A stretch of 64,000 nucleotides of DNA from Pseudomonas sp. ATCC 13867 (GCF_000349845.1 NC_020829.1:3045001-3109000); one strand, 5' to 3'; shown: positions 27,517 to 43,448, counted from the stretch's first letter. The notes: generated by a model not told the origin, from the sequence alone. Numbers and translations: made by a program.

Positions 27517-28511
27517 CCGCCTCCCCGCTCGTCCTGCAGACACCTGAAGAACATCCGTTCGCCCAGTTCGTGCGCATTCTCGGCAAGGGCAAGCGCGGCG
27601 CGCGCGGCCTGACCCGCGAGGAAGCCCGCGAAGCGCTGGGCATGATCCTCGACGACAAGGTCGAGGAAGCCCAGCTGGGCGCCTTCCTGATGCTGCTGCG
27701 GCACAAGGAGGAAAGCGCCGAGGAGCTGGCCGGCTTCACCGAAGCCGTACGCAGTCGCCTGCAGACACCGAAGATCGCCGTGGACCTGGACTGGCCTAGC
27801 TACGCCGGCAAGAAGCGCCACCTGCCCTGGTTCCTGCTGGCCGCCAAATGCCTCGGCGGCAGCGGCACTCGCATCCTGTTGCACGGTGGCGGCGCCCATA
27901 CCGCCGGCCGGCTCTACACCGAGCAATTGCTGGAACAGCTCGGCCTGCCGCTGTGCCGCGACTGGAGCTCGGTCAGCGAAGCGCTGGACGCCAAGGGCAT
28001 CGCCTTCGCTCCGCTGGCGGACTGGATGCCGCGCATGCAGCGGATGATCGACCTGCGTAATACTCTTGGCCTGCGCTCGCCGATGCACTCCGCCGTACGC
28101 CTGATCAACCCGCTGGGCGCCACCTGTGTGCTGCAGAGCATCTTCCACCCCGGTTACCAGGCGGTGCACCGCGAAGGCAGCCGTCTGCTCGGCGACTACG
28201 CCATCGTCATCAAGGGCGAAGGCGGCGAGATCGAAGTGAACCCGGACGCCACTTCGCACCTGTACGGGTGCCGCGCTGGCGAAGCCTGGGACGAGGAATG
28301 GCCGGCGCTTTCGCCGCTGCGTCACGTCAAGCCGGAAACCCTCGATCCGCAGCATCTGGCTGCCGTGTGGCGCGGCGACGAAGAGGACGCTTATGGCGAA
28401 CTGGCCGTGCGCGCGACCATGGCACTGGTGTTGCGTGCAATGGGATTACAGCGAGACGAGGCCTTCGCGGAAGCTGATAAACGCTGGGCTGCGCGCGATA
28501 GATCGATTTAA
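27513..28511 (+). CDS. ybiB: TrpD2/YbiB-type glycosyltransferase-fold nucleic-acid-binding protein
   Basis: 332-residue relative of anthranilate phosphoribosyltransferase. N-terminal helical domain (GLTREEAREALGMILDDKVEEAQLGAFLMLLRHKEES), then the PRT-like core with LLHGGGAHTAGRLYTEQLLEQLG and RSPMHSAVRLINPLGA. In true TrpD the glycine-rich GTGGD loop binds PRPP; here it is replaced, which fits the TrpD2/YbiB branch. E. coli YbiB of that branch has been described as a LexA-regulated nucleic-acid binder rather than a tryptophan enzyme. It is the last gene of the tus operon (ATGA overlap with tusE); a functional link to tRNA thiolation is inference from position. Confidence 0.85.
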   Translation: MTASPLVLQTPEEHPFAQFVRILGKGKRGARGLTREEAREALGMILDDKVEEAQLGAFLMLLRHKEESAEELAGFTEAVRSRLQTPKIAVDLDWPSYAGKKRHLPWFLLAAKCLGGSGTRILLHGGGAHTAGRLYTEQLLEQLGLPLCRDWSSVSEALDAKGIAFAPLADWMPRMQRMIDLRNTLGLRSPMHSAVRLINPLGATCVLQSIFHPGYQAVHREGSRLLGDYAIVIKGEGGEIEVNPDATSHLYGCRAGEAWDEEWPALSPLRHVKPETLDPQHLAAVWRGDEEDAYGELAVRATMALVLRAMGLQRDEAFAEADKRWAARDRSI

Positions 28512-28599
28512 TCGATACCTGGAATCCTGTTTTTGCGCCAATCAATCGACTCTTAGCCGATAGACTGATCCCATCTCCCCCGCTTTCAGGAGCACGCAG

Positions 28600-29601
28600 A
28601 TGGGACAGTTGATCGATGGCCGCTGGCATGACCAGTGGTATGACACCAGCAAGGACGGTCGCTTCCAGCGCGAAAACGCGCAGCGCCGCAACTGGATCAC
28701 CGCCGATGGCCAGCCCGGCCCCAGCGGCGAAGGCGGCTTCCGCGCCGAGGCCAGCCGCTATCATCTCTACGTGTCCCTGGCCTGCCCTTGGGCGCACCGC
28801 ACGCTGATCTACCGCCAACTCAAGGGCCTCGAGTCGCTGATCGACGTATCGGTGGTCAGTTGGCTGATGCTGGAAAATGGCTGGACGTTCGACAAGACCC
28901 TCGGCTCCACCGGCGACAAGCTGGACGTCCTGGACTTCCTGCATCAGCGCTACACTAGGGACGATGCGCACTACACCGGCCGCGTCACCGTGCCGGTACT
29001 GTGGGACAAGCACGAGCAGCGCATCGTCAGCAACGAATCGGCGGAGATCATCCGCATGTTCAACTCAGCGTTCGACGGGATCACCGGCAACCGCCTGGAC
29101 CTCTACCCCGAGCCGCTGCGCACACAGATCGACGAATTGAACGAGCGCATCTACCCGGCGGTGAACAACGGCGTGTACCGCGCCGGCTTCGCCACGACGC
29201 AGGACGCCTACGAAGAGGCCTTCAAGACGCTGTTCGGCGAACTGGACCGGCTGGACGAGCGCCTTGGCAAGCAGCGTTACCTGACCGGCGAGTACCTGAC
29301 CGAAGCCGACGTGCGCCTGTTCACCACGCTGATCCGCTTCGATGCGGTCTACCACGGCCACTTCAAGTGCAACCTGCGGCGCCTGGCGGACTACCCGAAC
29401 CTGTCCGGCTGGCTGCACGAGCTGTATCAGTTGGACGGCGTTGCCGGAACCGTGGACTTCCAGCACATCAAGAACCACTACTACGCCAGCCACCGCACCA
29501 TCAACCCCACCGGCGTCGTACCGCTGGGGCCGCAGCAGGACTTCACCGGGCCGCACGGGCGGGAGCATCTGCCGGGCAAGGGCATCGCGCGCAAACGCTG
29601 A
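28600..29601 (+). CDS. yqjG: Glutathionyl-hydroquinone reductase (Xi-class GST)
   Basis: 333-residue cytosolic enzyme that reduces S-glutathionyl-hydroquinones with GSH. The catalytic Cys is C62 in YVSLACPWAHRT, and the conserved Xi-class segments KDGRFQRENAQRRNWI, ESAEIIRMFNSAFD and YLTEADVRLFTTLIRFDAVY are all present. C-terminal INPTGVVPLGP is characteristic. AGGAG lies six bases before the ATG. It has its own promoter gap after the tus operon and is followed by a REP pair. I do not recall this gene at this site in PAO1, so it may be a lineage-specific insertion. Confidence 0.93.
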   Translation: MGQLIDGRWHDQWYDTSKDGRFQRENAQRRNWITADGQPGPSGEGGFRAEASRYHLYVSLACPWAHRTLIYRQLKGLESLIDVSVVSWLMLENGWTFDKTLGSTGDKLDVLDFLHQRYTRDDAHYTGRVTVPVLWDKHEQRIVSNESAEIIRMFNSAFDGITGNRLDLYPEPLRTQIDELNERIYPAVNNGVYRAGFATTQDAYEEAFKTLFGELDRLDERLGKQRYLTGEYLTEADVRLFTTLIRFDAVYHGHFKCNLRRLADYPNLSGWLHELYQLDGVAGTVDFQHIKNHYYASHRTINPTGVVPLGPQQDFTGPHGREHLPGKGIARKR

Positions 29602-29627
29602 TCACTGCGTGTGGGATGAACGCAATC

Positions 29628-29686
29628 GTAGGAGCGGAGTCCATCCGCGATGCTCGTGTCGAAATCGCGGGCAAATCCGCTCCTGC
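29628..29686. repeat. Inverted REP pair (REPIN-like)
   Basis: GTAGGAGCGGA...TCCGCGAT and ATCGCGGGCAAATCCGCTCC followed by TGC form two inverted REP units separated by about 10 bp, a typical Pseudomonas REP doublet. It lies between convergent yqjG and the LprI-like gene and may act as their 3' barrier. Confidence 0.85.
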
Positions 29687-29713
29687 AAAAGCCAGCTAGG
29701 GCGGCGCCAGGCA

Positions 29714-30061
29714 TCAGATCGGCTTGTCGATGCCGTCGTAGACCTTCTGCAGCGCGTCGAGGCGCTCCTGGTAGCGTTGTTTCAGGCAGGCCTTGTCCGT
29801 ACCACAGGCGCGACGCTGCTCCAGCCACGCGAGCTGCGAATCGCCCAGATTGCCGCGCATGCCCATCGCGAACAGCCCTCTGAGCAGGCGATAGGTCGTG
29901 GCCATCTGCACATCCAGCTCGGACAGCTGGCGGTCGGCGCAGATGGCCTTCTCATCAGCCTGTTTCGCCTTGCGGCAGTCGAAGCTGGCGGCGGAGGCCG
30001 GCAACACGACGAAACCCAGGGCGCAAGCGACGCCCAGTGCCACCCCATGCACCGTCCTCAT
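29714..30061 (-). CDS. LprI/DUF1311-like secreted protein
   Basis: 115-residue exported protein with a Sec signal peptide ([20 protein letters not shown]). The mature domain has four Cys in the DUF1311/LprI arrangement ([24 protein letters not shown] ... [20 protein letters not shown]). LprI of Mycobacterium is a lysozyme inhibitor; the function here is not established. Its ATG overlaps the cysG stop codon (ATGA), so it is the last gene of the ftsK-cysG cluster. Confidence 0.85.
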   Translation of the reverse strand: MRTVHGVALGVACALGFVVLPASAASFDCRKAKQADEKAICADRQLSELDVQMATTYRLLRGLFAMGMRGNLGDSQLAWLEQRRACGTDKACLKQRYQERLDALQKVYDGIDKPI

Positions 30062-31443
30062 CGCTGCCCTTCGAACCAGGCGAGCTTGTCGCGCAGTTGC
30101 ACCACTTCCCCGACTATCACCAGGGTCGGCGCATGCACTTCGTGCTCGGCCACCAGCTGCGGCAGGTTCGCCAGGGTGCCAGTGAACACGCGCTGGTGCA
30201 CCGTGGTGCCCTGCTGGATGAGCGCCGCCGGCGTATCGGCGGAACGACCGTGACGCACCAGTTGCTCGCAGATGACCGGCAAGCCGACCAGGCCCATGTA
30301 GAACACCAGGGTCTGCCCGGGGGCGACCAGATCGTTCCACGGCAGGTCGGTGCTGCCGTCTTTCAGATGGCCCGTCACGAAGCGCACGGACTGCGCGTAA
30401 TCACGATGAGTCAGCGGAATACCGGCGTAGGCCGCGCAACCGCTGGCCGCCGTAATACCCGGCACGACCTGGAACGAGATGCCATTGGCCGCCAGTTCGT
30501 CGATCTCCTCGCCACCACGGCCGAAGATGAACGGATCGCCGCCCTTCAGGCGCAGCACGCGCTTGCCCTGCTGGGCCAACTCGACCAGCCTGCGATTGAT
30601 CTCGTCCTGCGGCACGGCGTGGTCCGCGCGGCGCTTGCCGACGTAGAGTCGGTCGGCATCGCGACGGCACAGCTCGAGAATAGCCGGCGCAACCAGTCGG
30701 TCGTAGAGCACCACGTCGGCCTGCTGCATCAAGCGCAGGGCGCGGAAGGTCAGCAGATCGGGATCGCCCGGACCGGCGCCGACCAGATAGACCTCACCGC
30801 GAGACTCGGCCTGCGGTGCTTCCAGCTTGTCCGCCAGCAGGCATTCGGCTTCGCTCGGCTGGCCGGCGAGCATGCGCTCGGCGACCGGGCCCTGGAACAC
30901 CTCTTCCCAGAACTTGCGGCGCTGCTGCAGGTCCGGCAGGCGTTGTTTCACGCGCTCGCGGAAGCGGCTGGCGAGGCCGGCCAACTGGCCATAGGTCGCG
31001 GGAATCCAGGTTTCCAGCTTGGCGCGCAGCAGGCGAGCCAGCACCGGCGCATCGCCGCCACTGGAAACCGCCACCACCAGTGGCGATCGGTCGACAATGG
31101 CCGGGAAGATCACACTGCACAGGGCCGGCGCATCGACGACATTGACCGGAACGCCACGCTCGTTGGCGTCGCGGGAAACCTGGGCATTGAGCGGCTCATC
31201 GTCGGTGGCGGCGATGACCAGAACGCAATCCTGAAGATCACCCTGAGCGTAGGGGCGCAGGAGCAATTCGCCCGCGCCCTCCTCGATCAGCTCACGCAGC
31301 TCCGAATGCACTTCCGGAGCCACGACTCGCAGCACTGCGCCGGCGTCGCTCAGCAGACGCGCCTTGCGCAGTGCGACATCACCGCCGCCGACCAGTAGCG
31401 CGCGACGTCCGCGCAGGATGTGGAACAGCGGCAGGAAGTCCAT
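30058..31443 (-). CDS. cysG: Siroheme synthase (trifunctional CysG)
   Basis: 461 residues combining precorrin-2 dehydrogenase/ferrochelatase (N-terminal [38 protein letters not shown]) and SAM-dependent uroporphyrinogen III methyltransferase ([36 protein letters not shown]). It makes siroheme for sulfite and nitrite reductases. ATG 31443 lies one base after the serS stop, so it is co-transcribed with serS, the usual pseudomonad order. Confidence 0.97.
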   Translation of the reverse strand: MDFLPLFHILRGRRALLVGGGDVALRKARLLSDAGAVLRVVAPEVHSELRELIEEGAGELLLRPYAQGDLQDCVLVIAATDDEPLNAQVSRDANERGVPVNVVDAPALCSVIFPAIVDRSPLVVAVSSGGDAPVLARLLRAKLETWIPATYGQLAGLASRFRERVKQRLPDLQQRRKFWEEVFQGPVAERMLAGQPSEAECLLADKLEAPQAESRGEVYLVGAGPGDPDLLTFRALRLMQQADVVLYDRLVAPAILELCRRDADRLYVGKRRADHAVPQDEINRRLVELAQQGKRVLRLKGGDPFIFGRGGEEIDELAANGISFQVVPGITAASGCAAYAGIPLTHRDYAQSVRFVTGHLKDGSTDLPWNDLVAPGQTLVFYMGLVGLPVICEQLVRHGRSADTPAALIQQGTTVHQRVFTGTLANLPQLVAEHEVHAPTLVIVGEVVQLRDKLAWFEGQR

Positions 31444-31444
31444 C

Positions 31445-32740
<1,296 letters not shown>

Positions 32741-32771
32741 CTAGTGTCGGGCGGCGCTCGCGGGCGCCACT

Positions 32772-34097
32772 TCAGGATTTTCTGCGCTTGCGCGGACTGC
32801 TCTGGTCGAGATTCGCCAGGTGGCGCAACTTCTCGCCGATCTTCAGCTCCAGCCCGCGCGGCACGGGTTGGTAATACTGGCGCGGCTCCATGTACTCGGG
32901 GAAGTAGTCTTCTCCGGCCGCATAGGCATCCGGCTCATCATGGGCGTAACGATACTCGTCGCCATAGCCCAGGTTCTTCATCAATTTGGTCGGTGCGTTG
33001 CGCAAGTGCAGCGGCACTTCCAGCGAGCCACTCTCCGCCACGTCCCGGCGCGCCGTGTTATAGGCGTTGTAGACGGCATTGCTCTTCGGCGCACAGGCCA
33101 GGTAGACGATAGCCTGCGCAATGGCCAGTTCGCCTTCCGGACTGCCCAGGCGCTCCTGCACATCCCAGGCGTGAAGGCACAGGGTCAGGGCACGCGGATC
33201 GGCGTTACCGATGTCTTCGCTGGCCATGCGCACCACGCGACGGGCGATGTACAGCGGATCGCAGCCGCCATCGAGCATGCGCGAATACCAGTACAGCGCG
33301 CCATCAGGGCTGGAGCCGCGCACCGACTTGTGCAGCGCGCTGATCTGGTCGTAGAAGGCCTCGCCACCCTTGTCGAAGCGCCGGCGCGAGTCGCCCAGCA
33401 GGTTCTGCAGCAGCTCGGCGCTGATCTCGCCATTGTCCTCGGCGAGGTCGGAGGCGTTCTCCAGCAGGTTGAGCAGGCGCCGGCCATCGCCGTCGGCGGC
33501 GGCCATGAGGATGGCGAAGCTGTCGTCGGGCAGGCTCAGGTTGCGCTTGCCCAGGCCCTTCTCTTCGGTCAGCGCACGCTCGACCAACCGGCGCAGGGCC
33601 GCTTCGTCCAGGCTTTTCAGCACATAGACGCGGGCGCGGGAGAGCAGCGCGTTGTTCAGCTCGAAGGACGGGTTCTCGGTGGTCGCTCCGATGAAGATCA
33701 GGGTGCCGTCTTCCACATAGGGCAGGAAGGCGTCTTGCTGGCTCTTGTTGAAGCGGTGCACTTCGTCGACGAAGAGGATGGTCCGGCGGCCGTACTGCGC
33801 GGCATGCTGCTTGGCCACTTCCACCGCCTGGCGGATTTCCTTCACGCCCGAGAGCACCGCCGAGATGGTCTCGAAGTGCGCATCGGTGACCTGGGCCAGC
33901 AGCTTCGCCAGGGTGGTCTTGCCCACCCCGGGCGGGCCCCAGAAGATCATCGAGTGCAGCGCGCCCTGCTCCAGCGCCTCACGCAGCGGCTTGCCGCGGG
34001 CGAGCAGGTGCTCCTGGCCGACGTACTCGTCCAGGCTGGTCGCGCGCAGGCGCGCGGCCAGGGGCTGGGAAACGGGGGAGGAGCTGAACAGGTCCAC
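32772..34097 (-). CDS. rarA: Replication-associated recombination protein A (AAA+ ATPase)
   Basis: 441-residue RarA/MgsA/WRNIP1-type clamp-loader-like AAA+ ATPase acting at stalled forks. It has the opening [21 protein letters not shown], Walker [15 protein letters not shown] and Walker [21 protein letters not shown]. Sensor 1 [10 protein letters not shown] and the C-terminal tetramerisation region ([23 protein letters not shown]) are also present. No crcB gene separates it from serS, unlike in some fluorescent pseudomonads. It lies 36 bp downstream of lolA. Confidence 0.95.
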   Translation of the reverse strand: MDLFSSSPVSQPLAARLRATSLDEYVGQEHLLARGKPLREALEQGALHSMIFWGPPGVGKTTLAKLLAQVTDAHFETISAVLSGVKEIRQAVEVAKQHAAQYGRRTILFVDEVHRFNKSQQDAFLPYVEDGTLIFIGATTENPSFELNNALLSRARVYVLKSLDEAALRRLVERALTEEKGLGKRNLSLPDDSFAILMAAADGDGRRLLNLLENASDLAEDNGEISAELLQNLLGDSRRRFDKGGEAFYDQISALHKSVRGSSPDGALYWYSRMLDGGCDPLYIARRVVRMASEDIGNADPRALTLCLHAWDVQERLGSPEGELAIAQAIVYLACAPKSNAVYNAYNTARRDVAESGSLEVPLHLRNAPTKLMKNLGYGDEYRYAHDEPDAYAAGEDYFPEYMEPRQYYQPVPRGLELKIGEKLRHLANLDQSSPRKRRKS

Positions 34098-34133
34098 GAA
34101 TCTTACCTATCGATCAATCCGGCGCGAAGCCGG

Positions 34134-34757
34134 TCACTCCTGGATGACGTCGACGCCCTTGGGCACGTCGAAGACGAACTGCTTGGCGTCCATCGCCTCG
34201 TTCATCTTCACGTCGAAGAACAGGATGTTGGTGCGCTGGCCGACGCTGTCGATCAGTTGCATGTCATTCACCACGCCGCTGCGGAAGGAAATCCGCAGGC
34301 TGTCGAACAGGGTGTCCTTGGCCTTGGGCTTGAGGATGAAGTCCACCACGTTACCACCGTCCTTCGCGGTGATGTCGAAGCTCTGGCCGATCTTCGAGAC
34401 ATCGCCGGAGAGCAACAGCGCCGGGGTCTGGGTCAGGCGCAGGTCGAGCTTCTGGATAGTCACCTGCTCCAGGTCCGGGTCATAGAGCCAGATCTTCTCG
34501 CCATTGGAGATGAGCAGTTGCTCGTTCGGTGCATCGGTGTGCCAGCGGAACAGGCCCGGACGCTTGAGGCCCAGGGTACCGGCGGTTTCCTGCAGGCGGG
34601 TGCCGCTGCCGTCCAGGGTCAGCTGGGAGAAACGTGCGGTCAGGGTCTGGGCCTTGCTGAGCATCCCGCTCAGACGCTGGGCGGCGGCATCGTCGGCATG
34701 GGCCTGGACGCCAGCACAAGCCAGCGCAGCAACGAACAACAGGCGGATCAGACGCAT
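34134..34757 (-). CDS. lolA: Outer-membrane lipoprotein carrier protein LolA
   Basis: 207-residue periplasmic chaperone that carries lipoproteins from LolCDE to LolB. A cleavable signal peptide ([20 protein letters not shown]) precedes LolA-type sequence: [52 protein letters not shown]. The protein closes [13 protein letters not shown] 34757 has GAGGA five bases upstream. It overlaps nothing but lies 19 bp after ftsK, in the conserved ftsK-lolA-rarA order. The lipoproteins at 4666 and 5817 would depend on this pathway if they are destined for the outer membrane. Confidence 0.96.
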   Translation of the reverse strand: MRLIRLLFVAALACAGVQAHADDAAAQRLSGMLSKAQTLTARFSQLTLDGSGTRLQETAGTLGLKRPGLFRWHTDAPNEQLLISNGEKIWLYDPDLEQVTIQKLDLRLTQTPALLLSGDVSKIGQSFDITAKDGGNVVDFILKPKAKDTLFDSLRISFRSGVVNDMQLIDSVGQRTNILFFDVKMNEAMDAKQFVFDVPKGVDVIQE

Positions 34758-34776
34758 CGAAATCCTCGAAGTCGAA

Positions 34777-37191
34777 TCAATCACGGATCGGGGCCGGCGC
34801 GATGACTTCGCGCGAGCCATTGGTATTCATCGGGGTGACCACGCCGGCCATCTCCATCGCCTCGATCATCCGTGCGGCGCGGTTGTAGCCGATCTTCAGC
34901 TTGCGCTGCACGGCGGAAATGGACGCACGACGGCTTTCGGTGACGAAACGCACGGCCTCGTCGTAAAGCGGATCGTCCTCGCTGCCCTCGCCGCCTTCGC
35001 CACCACCACCCTCGAAGGAACCGCCGCCACCGCCTTCTTCGGCGCCGGCGAGGATGTCCTCGATGTAGTTCGGCGCACCACGCAGCTTCCATGCTTCGAC
35101 CACGCGATGCACTTCCTCATCGGAGACGAAAGCGCCGTGGACGCGGATCGGCAGGCCGGTGCCCGGCGGCAGGTAGAGCATGTCGCCGTGGCCCAGCAGT
35201 TGCTCGGCGCCACCCTGGTCGAGAATGGTGCGCGAGTCGATCTTGCTGGATACCTGGAAGGCGATACGGGTCGGGATGTTCGCCTTGATCAGGCCGGTGA
35301 TCACATCCACCGACGGACGCTGGGTCGCCAGGATCAGGTGGATGCCCGCCGCGCGCGCCTTCTGGGCGATACGGGCGATCAGTTCTTCCACCTTCTTGCC
35401 GACGATCATCATCATGTCGGCGAATTCGTCGACCACCACTACGATGGTCGGCAGGGTCTGCAACAACGGTGCCTCGTCTTCCATGCTCTCGCGGCGGTAC
35501 AGCGGGTCGGTCAGCGGCGTGCCAGCCTCCTCCGCGTCCTTCACCTTGCGGTTGAAGCCAGCGAGATTACGCACGCCCATCGCCGCCATCAGCTTGTAGC
35601 GGCGCTCCATCTCGGCAACGCTCCAGCGCAGGGCGTTGGCAGCCTCCTTCATGTCGGTGACCACCGGGCAGAGCAGGTGCGGGATGCCTTCGTAGATCGA
35701 CAATTCCAGCATCTTCGGGTCGATCATGATCAGGCGCGCCTCGTCGGGCGTGGACTTGAACAGGATCGACAGCAGCATGGCGTTCACGCCCACCGACTTA
35801 CCGGAACCGGTGGTACCGGCCACCAGCAAGTGCGGCATCTTCGCCAGATCGGTGATGATCGGGTTGCCGCCGATGTCGTGGCCCAGGGCCAGCGGCACGG
35901 TGGACTTGTGTTCGTCGTATTCCGGCGTCATCAGCACTTCGGAGAAGCGCACCATCTGCCGGTCTTCGTTGGGAATCTCGATGCCGACGGTGGTCTTGCC
36001 GGGGATAACTTCCACCACGCGCACGCTGATCACCGCCAGCGAACGCGCCAGGTCCTTGGCCAGGTTGGAGATGCGGCTGACCTTCACGCCTGCGGCCGGC
36101 TGGATTTCGAAACGGGTGATCACCGGGCCCGGATGGACCGATTCCACCACGACCTCGACACCGAACTCCTTGAGCTTGATCTCCAGCAGGCGCGACATGG
36201 CCTCCAGGGATTCCGGGGAGTAGCTTTGCTTCTTCTCGGCGGCCGGATCGAGGATCGACAGCGGCGGCAGCGTGCCTTCCACGGCGGTATCGACGAACAG
36301 CGGCGCCTGTTTCTCCTTCAGCACACGCTTGCTCGGCTCGGCGGACTTGACGGCAGGCGGTGGCACGTCGATCTTCGGCGCCACACGCTTCTCGCGCTCC
36401 TGCACGCTCTTGACCAGGGCTTCCTCGCGCTCGATCAGGCGCTCCTTGACCTTGGCCTGCTCGCGCCGGTCGGCAACGATGGGCGCGGCGACTTCGGCCA
36501 CGCGCTCATCCACTTCGCGCAGCTGGGCGACCAGTTGCTTGTGCTCGCTGCGAGCGCTCCACCAGCGATTGGCGGCGTTGTGGATCAGTTCGAAGAGATC
36601 GAGGGTGATCTTGCCGGTCACGTCCATGACCTTGAACCAGGACAGGTCGGCAAAGACGGTCATGCCGAACAGGAACAAGGCCAGGAACAACAGGGTGCTG
36701 CCCTGCACGTTCAGCGCATTGACCCCCAGTTGCCCCAGGCTCTCGCCCAGGGCGCCGCCGGCGCTGGCCGGCATGTGGCTGCCACTGGCATGGAAATGGA
36801 TGTAGGCCAGCGCGGAACCGGCCAGCACCAGGAATACCAGGCCGATCAGGCGCCAGGAGAACAGCCAGCCGCTCCATTCCCAGGACATGTGCCGCTTGCG
36901 GAAGACCTGATACGTCTTCACCGCCAGCAGCAGCGGGAACAGGTAGGCGAAATAGCCCAGCACCATGAACAGGATGTCGGCGCTCAGTGCGCCCAGGCGA
37001 CCGGCGGCGTTCTGCACCTGTTCGACGTGGCTGGAATGGCTCCAGCCCGGATCGGACGGATCATAGGTGAGCAGCGCCATCCACAGGTAAAGGCAGAGCG
37101 CGCCCAGCGCGATCAACGCCCCTTCCTTCAGGCGATAGTGCAGTTGCTGACGCCAGGCGGCGGCATGGCTTGCTGTGGTGGTGTCCTTCAA
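34777..37191 (-). CDS. ftsK: DNA translocase FtsK
   Basis: About 804 residues. Four N-terminal transmembrane segments (within about 20-190), then a charged linker. The FtsK motor follows, with Walker [16 protein letters not shown] and Walker [15 protein letters not shown]. The C-terminal winged-helix gamma domain ([46 protein letters not shown]) reads KOPS. It coordinates chromosome dimer resolution with septation. A glycine-rich tract ([14 protein letters not shown]) separates motor and gamma. The start is uncertain: TTG 37191 gives LKDTT..., matching the N-terminus I recall for PAO1; no ATG fits. Confidence 0.93.
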   Translation of the reverse strand: MKDTTTASHAAAWRQQLHYRLKEGALIALGALCLYLWMALLTYDPSDPGWSHSSHVEQVQNAAGRLGALSADILFMVLGYFAYLFPLLLAVKTYQVFRKRHMSWEWSGWLFSWRLIGLVFLVLAGSALAYIHFHASGSHMPASAGGALGESLGQLGVNALNVQGSTLLFLALFLFGMTVFADLSWFKVMDVTGKITLDLFELIHNAANRWWSARSEHKQLVAQLREVDERVAEVAAPIVADRREQAKVKERLIEREEALVKSVQEREKRVAPKIDVPPPAVKSAEPSKRVLKEKQAPLFVDTAVEGTLPPLSILDPAAEKKQSYSPESLEAMSRLLEIKLKEFGVEVVVESVHPGPVITRFEIQPAAGVKVSRISNLAKDLARSLAVISVRVVEVIPGKTTVGIEIPNEDRQMVRFSEVLMTPEYDEHKSTVPLALGHDIGGNPIITDLAKMPHLLVAGTTGSGKSVGVNAMLLSILFKSTPDEARLIMIDPKMLELSIYEGIPHLLCPVVTDMKEAANALRWSVAEMERRYKLMAAMGVRNLAGFNRKVKDAEEAGTPLTDPLYRRESMEDEAPLLQTLPTIVVVVDEFADMMMIVGKKVEELIARIAQKARAAGIHLILATQRPSVDVITGLIKANIPTRIAFQVSSKIDSRTILDQGGAEQLLGHGDMLYLPPGTGLPIRVHGAFVSDEEVHRVVEAWKLRGAPNYIEDILAGAEEGGGGGSFEGGGGEGGEGSEDDPLYDEAVRFVTESRRASISAVQRKLKIGYNRAARMIEAMEMAGVVTPMNTNGSREVIAPAPIRD

Positions 37192-37334
37192 AACGCGTCT
37201 ATTCCTGCGCTCTACGCGCGTCCGAGAGTCGTTGAGCCTCAAAACAGGCCTATTGTACGGCTTTGGCCAGCCGATGCCAGCGAGCCCGGAAGCGTCCGAC
37301 GGCGCTTTTGCCGGCTTTCCGAGGTTCGGTGTAG

Positions 37335-38363
<1,029 letters not shown>

Positions 38364-38373
38364 TCGGTCAAAG

Positions 38374-38392
38374 GGGGAGGCCCGCCCTCCCC
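38374..38392 (+). terminator. Hairpin after trxB
   Basis: Seven-bp stem GGGGAGG / CCTCCCC with loop CCCGC, ending 10 bp before aat. There is no T-run, so it is at most a partial terminator or attenuating hairpin. Confidence 0.35.
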
Positions 38393-38402
38393 TCCTCCAC
38401 CC

Positions 38403-39107
38403 ATGCTCAATTGGCTTTCTCGCGACAACTTCGACTTCCCACCCCTGGACAAGGCCCTGCACGAGCCCAACGGCCTGCTCGCGGCCGGCGGCGATCTCGA
38501 CCCGCGCCGACTGGTCCAGGCGTATCGCCACGGCTGCTTCCCCTGGTACCAGGACGGCCAGCCGATCCTCTGGTGGTCGCCCGATCCGCGCACCGTGCTG
38601 TTCCCCGACGAACTGCACGTTTCCCGCAGCCTGGCAAAGCTCATCCGCCAGCAGCGCTATCAGGTCACCATCGACCAGGCCTTCGAGCAGGTCATCCACG
38701 GCTGCGCCGGCCCGCGCGACTACGCCGACGACACCTGGATCACCACGCCAATGCAGCAGGCCTACTGCGAGCTGCATCGCATGGGCATCGCACATTCGGT
38801 GGAAGCCTGGGACGGCAACGCGTTGGTCGGCGGCCTTTACGGGCTGGCCATTGGCCGGCTGTTCTTCGGCGAATCCATGTTCAGCCGCGCGGACAATGCC
38901 TCCAAGGTAGCGTTCGTCGGCCTGGTGCAGCGCCTGAAGACTGCCGGCTTCGAACTGATCGACTGCCAGATGCCGACCCAGCACCTGCACAGCTTTGGTG
39001 CGCGAGCCATTTCCCGACGGGAATTTTCCGCCTATCTGCGCCGCCATCTCGACCAATCGCCATTACTGGACTGGACTTCCCAAGCGGACCAGCCCAGCCT
39101 GACATAA
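38403..39107 (+). CDS. aat: Leucyl/phenylalanyl-tRNA-protein transferase
   Basis: 234-residue N-degron enzyme that adds Leu or Phe to N-terminal Lys/Arg of proteins, marking them for ClpS-Clp[23 protein letters not shown] and [21 protein letters not shown] are the classical Aat N-terminus. [13 protein letters not shown] and [13 protein letters not shown] form the GNAT-like core. It lies next to bpt and a short distance from clpS-clpA, so the whole N-degron pathway is encoded within 5 kb here. Confidence 0.97.
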   Translation: MLNWLSRDNFDFPPLDKALHEPNGLLAAGGDLDPRRLVQAYRHGCFPWYQDGQPILWWSPDPRTVLFPDELHVSRSLAKLIRQQRYQVTIDQAFEQVIHGCAGPRDYADDTWITTPMQQAYCELHRMGIAHSVEAWDGNALVGGLYGLAIGRLFFGESMFSRADNASKVAFVGLVQRLKTAGFELIDCQMPTQHLHSFGARAISRREFSAYLRRHLDQSPLLDWTSQADQPSLT

Positions 39108-39138
39108 ACTTGCCAGAGGGTCCTCGCAGGGGTTGAAG

Positions 39139-39846
39139 ATGACCGAGCTCGCCCGCCTGAAGTTTTACGCCACACAGCCGCATCCATGCAGCTATCTGCC
39201 CGAGGAGCAGGCCACCACCCTGTTCCTCGACCCCAGTCAGCCTATGGACACGCAGCTGTATGCCTCGCTTTCGGAGGTCGGCTTCCGGCGCAGCGGTGAG
39301 CACCTGTACCGCCCCCACTGCCAGCACTGCACCGCCTGTATCCCGGCGCGCATCCCGGCCACCAGCTTCCAGCCCAGCCGCCAGCAGAAACGCATCCTCA
39401 AGCGCAACACCGACCTCGAGATCCTCCGCAAGCGGCCGACCTTCACCGAGGAGTACTACGCGCTGTACATGCGCTACATCGAGCAACGCCACGCTGACGG
39501 AGACATGTACCCGCCCAGCCGCGACCAGTTCGCCACCTTCCTGGTGCGCGACCTGCCGTTCAGCTGCTTCTTCGAGTTCCGCCTGCAGGGCCGCCTGCTG
39601 GCCGTGGCCGTCACCGACGTGCTGCCCAATGGACTCTCGGCGGTCTACACCTTCTACGACCCCGACGAAGAGCGCCGCAGCCTGGGCCGCTTCGCCATCC
39701 TCTGGCAGATCGCCGAGACTCACCGCCTGGGCCTGCATGCGGTCTATCTCGGCTACTGGATCAAGAACTGCCGGAAGATGAACTACAAGACCCAGTACCG
39801 GCCAATCGAGCTGTTCGTGAACCAGCGCTGGGTGGTGCTGAACTGA
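39139..39846 (+). CDS. bpt: Aspartate/glutamate leucyltransferase (Bpt/Ate)
   Basis: 235-residue aminoacyl-tRNA-protein transferase that leucylates N-terminal Asp/Glu for the N-degron pathway. N-terminal Cys-containing motif ([29 protein letters not shown]) and C-terminal [22 protein letters not shown] are diagnostic. ATG 39139 is chosen over TTG two codons upstream because AGGGG is better spaced to it. It follows aat by 31 bp. Confidence 0.95.
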   Translation: MTELARLKFYATQPHPCSYLPEEQATTLFLDPSQPMDTQLYASLSEVGFRRSGEHLYRPHCQHCTACIPARIPATSFQPSRQQKRILKRNTDLEILRKRPTFTEEYYALYMRYIEQRHADGDMYPPSRDQFATFLVRDLPFSCFFEFRLQGRLLAVAVTDVLPNGLSAVYTFYDPDEERRSLGRFAILWQIAETHRLGLHAVYLGYWIKNCRKMNYKTQYRPIELFVNQRWVVLN

Positions 39847-39951
39847 TCCATTACGCGCCACTTGGCGTGATGAGGCAATTTCAGGCACAATGTGTGCCTT
39901 TTTTAATGACCTGAAACTTCAGGCAACCATAGATACCGAGGGTTCTACTGC

Positions 39952-40170
39952 ATGTCGAAAGAAGACAGCTTCGAAATGGAAGGCACTGTCGTCGACACCC
40001 TGCCCAACACCATGTTCCGCGTGGAGTTGGAGAACGGGCACGTCGTTACCGCGCACATCTCCGGCAAGATGCGCAAGAACTACATCCGCATCCTGACCGG
40101 CGACAAGGTTCGCGTAGAACTGACGCCCTACGACCTGTCCAAGGGTCGTATCACCTACCGCGCCCGCTGA
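39952..40170 (+). CDS. infA: Translation initiation factor IF-1
   Basis: 72-residue OB-fold protein that occupies the ribosomal A site during initiation. The sequence [20 protein letters not shown] ... [35 protein letters not shown] is standard length and ends as expected. It is followed by a strong terminator. Confidence 0.98.
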
Positions 40171-40206
40171 CGGACGGTAGCGCCGGCAGTCGAAGCCGGC
40201 ACATAT

Positions 40207-40234
40207 AAAAGCGCCCGGCATTGCCGGGCGTTTT
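40207..40234. terminator. infA/clpA bidirectional terminator
   Basis: Stem CGCCCGGC / GCCGGGCG with loop ATT, A4 on the left and TTTT on the right. It lies between convergent infA and clpA. Confidence 0.9.
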
Positions 40235-40253
40235 CGTTTGAGCCTGATGCTCG

Positions 40254-42527
<2,274 letters not shown>

Positions 42528-42555
42528 GACTTCACCTCGCTCCCAAACATCCGCA

Positions 42556-42918
42556 TCAACCTTCTTTCTCTATTTCGCACAACAGTGGATGTTGGCTCTC
42601 CCTCGCATATTGATTGACCTGCATGGCTTTGGTTTCCGCGACATCACGGGTAAAGGTCCCGCAGTGCGCCTTGCCTTGAGTATGCACGGTCAACATGACC
42701 TTGGTTGCCTGCTCACGGTTCATGTTGAAGTACAGCTCGAGCACCTCGACCACGAAATCCATCGGGGTGTAATCATCGTTGAACATGATGACCCGATACA
42801 TGGACGGTGCTTTCAGCGCAGGCTTGGATTCCTCGACCGCGAGCCCCGTCCCTTCGTCTTCCAATGGATCCGGGCGGTCCTGATTGAATGTTAGTCGAAT
42901 CTGGCTACTTGCATGCAT
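42556..42918 (-). CDS. clpS: Clp protease adaptor ClpS
   Basis: 120-residue N-recognin that hands N-degron substrates to Clp[20 protein letters not shown] and [20 protein letters not shown] carry the N-degron pocket (Asn-Asp pair, conserved His). The N-terminal extension is variable. The start [14 protein letters not shown] was chosen by similarity to the ClpS N-terminus I recall; upstream codons in frame are not conserved and no strong ribosome site is seen. Confidence 0.95.
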   Translation of the reverse strand: MHASSQIRLTFNQDRPDPLEDEGTGLAVEESKPALKAPSMYRVIMFNDDYTPMDFVVEVLELYFNMNREQATKVMLTVHTQGKAHCGTFTRDVAETKAMQVNQYARESQHPLLCEIEKEG

Positions 42919-43144
42919 GCTGGAATAAAAGCTTTGCGAGTGGGTGAATGAGGGGGCCGACTGGAGTTTGAATCGCCTCTCAGGCCCAGACGATGCCGCC
43001 TTGACTAACGGCAAAAGGGTGTTACAACCAAAGGATACCCCCGGAGGGTATCAGGAGTTCCGGACGCCAGTCTCGTTAAAGGCTGAAGCGGAATAGTAGT
43101 GGATGATACTCCAGCGATGGAGTCCTTTGCAGAGGGATATCAGC

Positions 43145-43420
43145 ATGCTCAGCGGTAAGGTCAAGTGGTTCAACAACGCCAAGGGCTATGGATTCATCCT
43201 GGCTGAAGGCCGAGATGAGGACCTGTTCGCTCATTACTCGGCGATCCAGATGGATGGCTACAAGACACTCAAGGCCGGCCAGCCCGTCAGCTTCGAGATC
43301 CTGCAAGGTCCGAAGGGGTTGCATGCGGTCAACATCCAACCCATCAACGCCAACGCATCCATTCCCTCCGCCCAGACTGCCCCGAGCAGCGAGATCCAGA
43401 ACATCACGGCAGAGGCCTGA
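43145..43420 (+). CDS. cspD: Cold-shock-domain protein CspD
   Basis: 91-residue CspA-family nucleic-acid-binding protein. [21 protein letters not shown] holds RNP1; DLFAHYSAI holds RNP2. The Leu2-Ser and NNAKGYGFI variant plus a C-terminal tail ([22 protein letters not shown]) mark CspD, a replication inhibitor in stationary phase in E. coli. It is divergent from clpS, which is also the E. coli arrangement; its downstream terminator has been split by an IS4 element. Confidence 0.95.
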   Translation: MLSGKVKWFNNAKGYGFILAEGRDEDLFAHYSAIQMDGYKTLKAGQPVSFEILQGPKGLHAVNIQPINANASIPSAQTAPSSEIQNITAEA

Positions 43421-43448
43421 TCCCCCCGGATCAGCAGAATGAAAAGGC